A stretch of 34,723 bases of DNA from Leptolyngbya sp. PLA1. Its GTDB lineage: Bacteria > Planctomycetota > Phycisphaerae > Phycisphaerales > UBA1924. The stretch spans positions 1 to 34,723 of the forward strand of contig QWIH01000035.1 in the NCBI GenBank assembly GCA_021405315.1, read 5' to 3'. The notes below the pieces were generated by a model, which was not told the origin of the DNA, did not search any database, and saw only the letters and a program-made list of their open reading frames with translations. Positions 29,641 through 34,723 of the stretch are shown here, piece after piece. Position 1 is the first letter of the stretch. Each line of letters starts with the position of its first letter. A program made the translations under genes and the position numbers.

Positions 29641-30081
29641 TCAGGCCGACTTGGCCTTGGCGCCCGAACCGGGCGTCAGGATCTCGTTGATACGAACGCA
29701 GAAGTTGTCGTTGAGCACCAGCACTTCGCCCCGTGCCACGTGCTGGTCATTGACGTACAGATCAACGGGGTCGCCGGCGAGCTTGTCGAGCTCCACGACC
29801 GAGCCCTCGCCGAGCTGGAGCACGTCATCCACGAGCATCTTCGCCCGCCCGAGCTCGATCTTGACATTGAGTTGCACGTCGGAGAGCAACCCGAGCGTCT
29901 TGGCCTGCGCGGGCGTGAGCGATGGCGTGAGGTCCGGCAATGGGGCGGGGGTACCGCCCCCGGCCTTCGCCGCCATGGCGCCAAGCCCGTCGATCTCGTT
30001 CTTTGCCGCGTGAAGCGCCGCCTCGGCGGGGCTTCCCCCAGCACCATCCGTGGGCGTCGGTTGAGTCGTGTCGTCGGCCAT
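29641..30081 (-). CDS. fliN: Flagellar motor switch protein FliN
   Basis: 146 residues from ATG 30081, which has AGGAGG 5 bases upstream; a longer in-frame extension lacks such a site. The first 55 residues are a variable Ala/Gly/Pro-rich region. Residues 64-135 form the SpoA domain shared by FliN and the FliM C-terminus, with [38 protein letters not shown] and [19 protein letters not shown]. FliN builds the lower C-ring, which binds export chaperones and helps switch rotation. No CheC-like domain is present, so it is FliN rather than FliY. fliM, which usually precedes fliN, is not present: only 150 bases separate fliL and fliN. Confidence 0.95.
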   Translation of the reverse strand: MADDTTQPTPTDGAGGSPAEAALHAAKNEIDGLGAMAAKAGGGTPAPLPDLTPSLTPAQAKTLGLLSDVQLNVKIELGRAKMLVDDVLQLGEGSVVELDKLAGDPVDLYVNDQHVARGEVLVLNDNFCVRINEILTPGSGAKAKSA

Positions 30082-30231
30082 CCTGGCCTCCTGTTGGGGG
30101 CCCCTCCGTGGGCGCACCCGCACCGGGCTTCATCGGTCCGGACCGTCTTCGTGCCACAGAGATTGCGCGTTGACGCGCAGCGTCCGATAAACGGGCGCAA
30201 GGCGTGCGCCAGCAGACTCGAATCATGTTCA

Positions 30232-30783
30232 TCAGTTCGCGGCGAAGCCCCGGCACTTGGGGATCAGCACCCGGTCGATGCGCTCGCGACCTTCAGCGTC
30301 CTTGCCCACCATCTGCGACACAAAGGTGAACAACTGCCGGTTCAGCGACTCCAGCCCGGGCTCCTTCAACTGCCCGAGCTGCGCCCGACGGAAGATCGCC
30401 GCCAGGCCCTCCTTCATCTCCGCGGCCTTGGACTCCAGGACCGCAGCCACGGCCTCCTCGTTCTTCTTCTTCACCTTCAGCACGATCTCGGTGTCCCACA
30501 CCCAGATCTGCCCCGTCTGCATGTTCTGGAATCGCTCCTCGATCAGCGGGAGTTCGACGGTCGCGTCCTCGCTCACCTCGCCGTGGCCCTCCGTGGTGAC
30601 CTCCGTCTCCGCGTGCGCCGCCTTGGGAGAGGTCATCTTCGCGACCATGAACACCGCCCCGGCCTCCACGGCCATCAGCGCTGCCACGATGATCGTCGTC
30701 TTGGGACCACCCTTCTTCTTTGCAGGGGCGGCTTCGCCATCCGCAGCTTGGGCAGGGGCTTTCTTGGCGTCCTTGTCGGCCAT
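30232..30783 (-). CDS. fliL: FliL-family flagellar basal body-associated protein
   Basis: 183 residues. A Lys/Ala-rich cytoplasmic N-terminus (1-28) precedes one membrane helix (about 29-48, TTIIVAALMAVEAGAVFMVA) and a periplasmic domain of about 130 residues. The end (LNRQLFTFVSQMVGKDAEGRERIDRVLIPKC) fits the FliL family, whose members ring the stator units and support torque. Sequence similarity in this family is low, so context (directly upstream of fliN) is a large part of the case. GAGGA lies 8 bases before ATG 30783. The motA and motB genes that often accompany fliL are absent. Confidence 0.78.
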   Translation of the reverse strand: MADKDAKKAPAQAADGEAAPAKKKGGPKTTIIVAALMAVEAGAVFMVAKMTSPKAAHAETEVTTEGHGEVSEDATVELPLIEERFQNMQTGQIWVWDTEIVLKVKKKNEEAVAAVLESKAAEMKEGLAAIFRRAQLGQLKEPGLESLNRQLFTFVSQMVGKDAEGRERIDRVLIPKCRGFAAN

Positions 30784-30939
30784 GATCGTGTTCCTCGCGG
30801 AGCGGGCGCTCCACGCCGACCATCGGCCGGACGGTCCCGTGCATTCAGGCCCAATGGGCCATCGGGATGCCGCGGGCCTTGGGAAGCCGGTCGATCCGCT
30901 TTTTCGAATCCCTGAGTTGCGTTCCCGGACGTGGCCGGA

Positions 30940-31299
30940 TCAGGCGGCCCGCCTCGAGCGGGGGGACACCTCGGCCGGCGACGTCGCCGCCGATCCGACG
31001 GATGCGGCGTCTCCCGAGATCGCGGCACCGATGCCCGACGCACACAGCCCGACGAAAGCCCAGAGAGGAACGCCTGAGACGGTCATGCTCGCGGGGATGA
31101 GCCCGGTGAAAACGCCAAGGGTGACCAGGCTTGCGACGCACGCGCCCACGCCCAGCGCCAGCCGAACCCGCCCCAGGATTTTCCCCCCGACCCACACGGC
31201 GAGGCGTTCGGCGCCGATCGCCTTGCCCGCAACCAGGGACAGGGCGACGCACATCGCCGAGCCGGCGAGAAGCGCAAGGGCTGTGAACAGGGTCGTCAT
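30940..31299 (-). CDS. Small membrane protein between flgE and fliL
   Basis: 119 residues from ATG 31299, with GGAG 8 bases upstream; GTG 31308 is the alternative. Three hydrophobic segments are visible: about 3-24 (starting LFTALALLAGSAMCVALSLV), about 45-65 and about 72-92. The C-terminus is a short Ser/Ala/Arg-rich tail. No family was recognised. Genes at this place in other flagellar clusters are often motA, motB or FlbD-like, but this protein lacks the size and the plug or peptidoglycan-binding domain of stator proteins. It is transcribed with the flagellar genes, 70 bases after flgE and 156 bases before fliL. Role unknown. Confidence 0.65.
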   Translation of the reverse strand: MTTLFTALALLAGSAMCVALSLVAGKAIGAERLAVWVGGKILGRVRLALGVGACVASLVTLGVFTGLIPASMTVSGVPLWAFVGLCASGIGAAISGDAASVGSAATSPAEVSPRSRRAA

Positions 31300-31369
31300 G
31301 GTCGGCACTCCGGCCCCGAGGCGGGGGCGAACATGGTGATCGGACCAACGCCGCCGGGACTTGAGCCGG

Positions 31370-33130
31370 TCAGCGGCCGAGCACGAGGAGCTGCTGCATG
31401 AGCTCGTCCGTCGTCCGAATCACCCGGCTGTTTGCCGAGAAGCCGGTCGACGAGAGCACGAGCTTGATGAACTCCTCGCTGAGGTCGACATTTGACTGCT
31501 CGAGCGCCCCGCCCACGATCCGCCCCGCCCCAAACTCTCCCGGGTTCCCGATGGCGGCGGTGCCCGAGTTCGCCGTCACGCGGAAGAGGTTGCTGCCCAC
31601 CTCCTCGAGCCCGGCATCGTTGGAGAACGTGGCGAGCGCGACCAGGCCCAGCGTCCGCGTCAGGCCGTTGCTGAATGCGCCGGTGAGCGTCCCGTCGGCC
31701 CCGACGCCGAAGGCCGTCAACGTGCCGATCGGCGACCCGTCGCGGAAGGTGGCGGCGACCGAGGAGTCCGCATCGGCCAGGGCGGTCATTCCGCCCTCGC
31801 CGCCCCCGGTGAAGTCCAGGTCGATCGTGAGTGGTGAGTCGGCACCCGTGCCCGTGCGGTCGATGGTAATGACCTCCGGCGCGGTGCCCGTGGGCTGGCC
31901 CCTGGTGTCAAAGCCGATCGTCCCGGTGCCGACCTGCAGCGCCGTGCCGGTGGCGTCGGCCGACTCCACGTAGTACCGCCAGGTGGTCCCCAGATCCCCG
32001 CGGGATTCCAACGCCATGGTCAGGCTGAGGGTGACGGGTGCGCCCAGCGAGTCAAAGACCACAAACGTCGTCCGCACGGACTCGCCGTCGGCGGCGGCGG
32101 CTTTGGCTGTCACGAACGGGGCCGCGACCTGCGCGCCCGACGCGTCCAGAAGCATCAGGTCCTCGGACTCGACGCTCAGGTCGTTGACCTCGCCCGGATT
32201 ACCCACGATGCTCAGGAGGCCGGTCACGGGGTCGATCGCCACGCCGGGCGTCGCTCCGTCCGGGTTGGTGGCTGGCGAGGCGCCGATTCCGAGTGCCGCA
32301 TTCAAGAAATCCGCCAGGTCCTGGAGCGTGGTGCTGTCCGTAATGTCGAGCGTGGCGGCGGGTACCACGGCGCTGCCCTTCTCCGCGCCGCTGAGTCTGA
32401 GGGACTGCCCATCAAGGAAGCGGGGCGTACCGCTGCCGGGCAGGCTGGGGCTCTCGATGTCCACCAGGCGCGTGGTCGGCTCGACCCGGTTGCCGGAGGC
32501 TGGGGCCGGAGTGGCGCCGGCGATGGCGACAAGGCCCGCCGTCGCCGTGCCACCCAGCGTGATGCGGCTGCCCTGCGCCGGGAGCGGACCATCGGCATCG
32601 AGGTTTCCCGCGAACCGAACACGGGAGGTCGCCTCCGCGATGGTGAGAGCGCCGAGCGGGACGGAGAGGTCTGTCATGACTCCCGGCACGACGTTGAAGT
32701 TCTCATCGACTCCGAATCCCTGCAGCCGTTCGCCGGAGACGGTGACAAGCTCGTTGAGGGCATTGGTCCGGAACGCGCCGGCCCGGGTGTAGAACTGGTC
32801 CTCCCCCCGTCGGACGACGAAGTACCCCGAGCCGTCGATCGCGAGGTCTCGCTGGTCGCCGGTGTTGTTGATGGTCCCGCCGGAGGTGTTGCGCTGCGTC
32901 CCGGCCGTCGCGACTCCCAGGCCGATCTGGTATGGATTGGTCCCGCCCGTGACATCTCCCGGGGGCGTGCCCCCCGAGATCGTCCGGCTGAACATCGTCG
33001 AGAAGAGCAGGCGGCTGGACTTGAACGCCGTCGTGTTCGAGTTCGCGATGTTGTTGCCGATCACGTCGATGTTGCGGGCATTGGCGTTCAGGCCGCTCAT
33101 GGCGGTGAACAGCGCGGTCGTCGAGGGCAT
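31370..33130 (-). CDS. flgE: Flagellar hook protein FlgE
   Basis: 586 residues. The N-terminus (TTALFTAMSGLNANARNIDVIGNNIANSNTTAFKSSR) is the rod/hook-family helix and ANSNT motif. The conserved start of the next domain reads GDQRDLAIDGSGYFVVR, and the C-terminus (SNVDLSEEFIKLVLSSTGFSANSRVIRTTDELMQQLLVL) completes the coiled D0 domain. The middle is a long, variable surface-exposed part, making it longer than the approximately 400-residue enteric FlgE, as is common outside enteric bacteria. The hook polymer is a flexible joint between rod and filament. It follows flgD and a TIGR02530-like gene, the usual hook-assembly order. Length near 600 supports FlgE over the shorter rod proteins FlgF and FlgG. 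Confidence 0.95.
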   Translation of the reverse strand: MPSTTALFTAMSGLNANARNIDVIGNNIANSNTTAFKSSRLLFSTMFSRTISGGTPPGDVTGGTNPYQIGLGVATAGTQRNTSGGTINNTGDQRDLAIDGSGYFVVRRGEDQFYTRAGAFRTNALNELVTVSGERLQGFGVDENFNVVPGVMTDLSVPLGALTIAEATSRVRFAGNLDADGPLPAQGSRITLGGTATAGLVAIAGATPAPASGNRVEPTTRLVDIESPSLPGSGTPRFLDGQSLRLSGAEKGSAVVPAATLDITDSTTLQDLADFLNAALGIGASPATNPDGATPGVAIDPVTGLLSIVGNPGEVNDLSVESEDLMLLDASGAQVAAPFVTAKAAAADGESVRTTFVVFDSLGAPVTLSLTMALESRGDLGTTWRYYVESADATGTALQVGTGTIGFDTRGQPTGTAPEVITIDRTGTGADSPLTIDLDFTGGGEGGMTALADADSSVAATFRDGSPIGTLTAFGVGADGTLTGAFSNGLTRTLGLVALATFSNDAGLEEVGSNLFRVTANSGTAAIGNPGEFGAGRIVGGALEQSNVDLSEEFIKLVLSSTGFSANSRVIRTTDELMQQLLVLGR

Positions 33131-33236
33131 GGGCGCATCCTCAGCAGGTCAGACGGGAAAACGGGCATCCGTGCCCCTGCGACGTCGCGGCGTCCAAGCC
33201 GCCCAAGGACCGACGGGCGCTCTCGCGCCCGCGCGT

Positions 33237-33692
33237 TCACACGCCCGCGAGCCGCAGCCCGGTCCGCGCGAGCCCGCGCAGATCCAGCGCCGGCTCGGCA
33301 GCTTCCGGAGCAAAGGTGATCAGGCCGTCGATCCCCGTGTGCACGCCGCTGGCCCCGGGCTCGATGACGCCGGTGATCGTCCTGACGCCCACGTCCAGCC
33401 TCAGGAGCATGCCGTCGATGGAAACCACCGCCCGCGAGACGCCCTGTGCCTGCGCGCGGTCGGCGGCGAGGGCGACCTTGGCGAGTTGCGCTTCGGTCAG
33501 CTCTACGCCGCAGCCGGGCGCGATGGTCACCGGCGCCTCGGAGCGGATCTCGCCCGAGCGAGCCCTGGCGAGCAGATCATCGAAGGACACGGTGGAGATG
33601 CCGTCCGTCGGCCGCTTCTCGGCCCCGACCGGCCGGACCACGGAACCCAGGGCTCTGAGGAGTTGTGCGGCGGGAATGCCGGGGGTGCTCAC
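33237..33692 (-). CDS. Flagellar operon protein (TIGR02530-like)
   Basis: 151 residues from GTG 33692, which overlaps the flgD stop (GTGA). The central part (about 60-112) reads VELTEAQLAKVALAADRAQ, GVSRAVVSIDGMLLRLDV and RTITGVI, a pattern like the small proteins often found between flgD and flgE that are collected in TIGR02530. In those, a helix of the kl-x-AV-x-KA-x-x-KG type precedes a short strand (aliVsv) and a final TVITA. The function of the family is unknown, but the position is conserved next to the hook genes. The N-terminal 50 residues are Arg/Ser-rich and not conserved. Assignment rests on position and this motif rather than on a strong similarity score. Confidence 0.65.
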   Translation of the reverse strand: MSTPGIPAAQLLRALGSVVRPVGAEKRPTDGISTVSFDDLLARARSGEIRSEAPVTIAPGCGVELTEAQLAKVALAADRAQAQGVSRAVVSIDGMLLRLDVGVRTITGVIEPGASGVHTGIDGLITFAPEAAEPALDLRGLARTGLRLAGV

Positions 33693-34117
33693 GCCGCGTC
33701 CTCCTGCTCGGACCTCACGATCTGATCGATGTCGGAGACGAGCATGCGGGTCGAGTCCTCGAGCGTGACGACGGCGCCGTAGGAGGACCGCACGACGGAC
33801 TTCACGACGCCCTCAACCTCGGCGTTGTCGATGGATCTGCCAGTGACCCGCGTGCCAAGCAGAGTGGTCGCGGAGGCAAACTCGTTCTGCCGGACGAGGT
33901 CCTGAAGCTTGTCGCCCAGGTCCATGTCGGACTGGATGCTGCGCAGCCCGGAAAGCTGCTGGATGAGCGTGCTGGTATCGCTGGGCTGCAGCGGGTCCTG
34001 CCTGGAGAGTTCCTGCAGGATGATCTTGGTGAAATCCTCGGAGGAGAGCGCGCTGAACGCGGATGTCCCCGCGCTCGATCCGCTCGCGGAAGCGTTGATC
34101 GCGTCGACCGTCGCCAT
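33689..34117 (-). CDS. flgD: Flagellar hook assembly (cap) protein FlgD, short form
   Basis: 142 residues. Residues 22-70 hold the conserved FlgD N-terminus (LSSEDFTKIILQELSRQDPLQPSDTSTLIQQLSGLRSIQS). Enteric FlgD continues with a tudor-like and an FnIII-like domain to about 230 residues. Here only a short barrel-like stretch (about 85-130, LLGTRVTGRSIDNAEVEGVV) follows, so it is a compact form, as in several Gram-positive and deep-branching phyla. FlgD caps the growing hook and is needed to add FlgE subunits. GGGAG lies 6 bases before the ATG. It overlaps the TIGR02530-like gene by 4 bases and follows fliK by 11 bases. Confidence 0.92.
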   Translation of the reverse strand: MATVDAINASASGSSAGTSAFSALSSEDFTKIILQELSRQDPLQPSDTSTLIQQLSGLRSIQSDMDLGDKLQDLVRQNEFASATTLLGTRVTGRSIDNAEVEGVVKSVVRSSYGAVVTLEDSTRMLVSDIDQIVRSEQEDAA

Positions 34118-34128
34118 GCCGGGCTCCC

Positions 34129-34723
34129 TTACGCGAGCGTGTCGACCCGACCGCTCACGCCGTCAATCCACGAGGCGTCCACCGGAACCTCGAGTTCCAG
34201 CGTGGCCGGCTCGCCACTCTTGCCCGGCGTGCGCTCCGCACCCGTCCGGTCATCGCCGCCCGCGCCGCCATCGTGGCGTCCGGTGTCGGCTCGCAGCCCG
34301 GCCTCCGGCCCGGCAGTTCCCGCGGGCTCCACCCGCGAGGTGTCGATCTCGATGCGCTCCACGCGCAGGCCCCGCGCTTCCAGCGCGGCACGAAGCTCGT
34401 CGCGTGACGCATCTAGCAATCGCCGTGCCGGTTCTGTCTCCGGCAGGAACGACGCGGACACGCCCTCCTCGCCAAGCCCCAGCCGCACCGTCACGCGCCC
34501 GAGCGCCTCCGGGAGGAGCCTGAGGCTGATGTCCCCCTGGCCATGACGCACCGCCGCAAGCATCGCCCGGGCGAACTGCCTTACGTGCGGCGCGGTCTCG
34601 CGGGTGTCGCGGGCGGCATTCTCCAGCTTGCCGAGAAGCTTCTGCGCCGACGCCCGCGCGTGCGTCGACGGCCCCGCCGCGATCTGGGCGCGCGCGGCAT
34701 CGCTCCGAGCGGGTGTGGACAAC
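34129..34723 (-). CDS. fliK: Flagellar hook-length control protein FliK, C-terminal part
   Basis: About 198 codons are visible; the start lies beyond the window edge. The C-terminal hook-length domain is recognisable: ISLRLLPEALGRVTVRLGLGEEGVSASFLPETEPARRLLDASRDELRAALEARGLRV gives the L-x-P-x-x-LG-x-V-V segment and the R-x-LL-x-x-L-x-x-L segment typical of FliK. A Gly/Arg/Asp-rich tail follows. FliK measures hook length and makes FlhB switch its substrate from hook to filament. It lies directly upstream of flgD, the common fliK-flgD-flgE order. The variable N-terminal part is not visible. Confidence 0.85.
   Translation of the reverse strand, partial: LSTPARSDAARAQIAAGPSTHARASAQKLLGKLENAARDTRETAPHVRQFARAMLAAVRHGQGDISLRLLPEALGRVTVRLGLGEEGVSASFLPETEPARRLLDASRDELRAALEARGLRVERIEIDTSRVEPAGTAGPEAGLRADTGRHDGGAGGDDRTGAERTPGKSGEPATLELEVPVDASWIDGVSGRVDTLA

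Noticed and set aside
30183..30190. TCCGATAA on the plus strand resembles a sigma-28 -10 element.
   Set aside because: Wrong strand: all genes here are on the minus strand and no plus-strand gene follows.

Overview
The window looks like chromosomal DNA of a planctomycete, most likely class Phycisphaerae. The evidence is a high-GC genome, a Phycisphaerae-style C-terminal dockerin tag (repeated D-x-N-x-D-G-N-x-D-Q-D-D motifs) on a multihaem cytochrome, a PAPG-type variant of the PEP-CTERM sorting tail, a planctomycete-style large pseudopilin, and diderm outer-membrane genes (BamD-like, LptE-like). This placement is inference from gene content; no rRNA or tRNA gene is present to confirm it.

Layout. 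(1) 1-6346 is mixed. It starts with the 5' part of a TIR-domain gene on the minus strand, followed by a membrane SpoIIE/PP2C phosphatase and glnS, which meet tail to tail with adjacent stop codons. A 540-bp gene-free stretch comes next, and then a gene joining a TssM/IcmF-like P-loop NTPase to a C-terminal TIR domain. (2) 6351-10732 encodes exported or surface proteins: a pseudopilin, a five-haem cytochrome with a dockerin tail, and a divergently transcribed PEP-CTERM-like protein. The 450-bp region between the last two holds a promoter and two palindromes. (3) 10970-19633 carries a PilT/PilU-family ATPase, a coupled bamD-like/lptE-like pair, ftsH, an HD-GYP phosphodiesterase and a Tat-exported FAD oxidoreductase. 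(4) 19645-34723 is a minus-strand flagellar cluster, read right to left: fliK (partial), flgD, a TIGR02530-like gene, flgE, a small membrane protein, fliL, fliN, fliO, fliP, fliQ, fliR, flhB, flhA, flhF, flhG, a second small membrane protein and fliA.

How the genes work together. The flagellar genes supply the export gate (FliOPQR, FlhAB), hook construction (FlgD, FlgE, FliK), part of the C-ring (FliN), the stator-associated FliL, control of flagellar number and placement (FlhF, FlhG) and the flagellar sigma factor. fliM, motA and motB are missing from the places where they are common, and two uncharacterised small membrane proteins lie in the cluster. The PilT-like ATPase and HD-GYP protein suggest surface motility under c-di-GMP control.

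The most unusual item is the TssM-like NTPase-TIR fusion at 4694-6346. It has an intact Walker A motif, a conserved TIR WxxxE glutamate and no membrane segment, and no other type VI secretion gene lies in the window. The best hypothesis is an NTP-gated TIR effector (possible anti-phage or cell-suicide NADase). The domain assignments rest on motifs; the function is inference.
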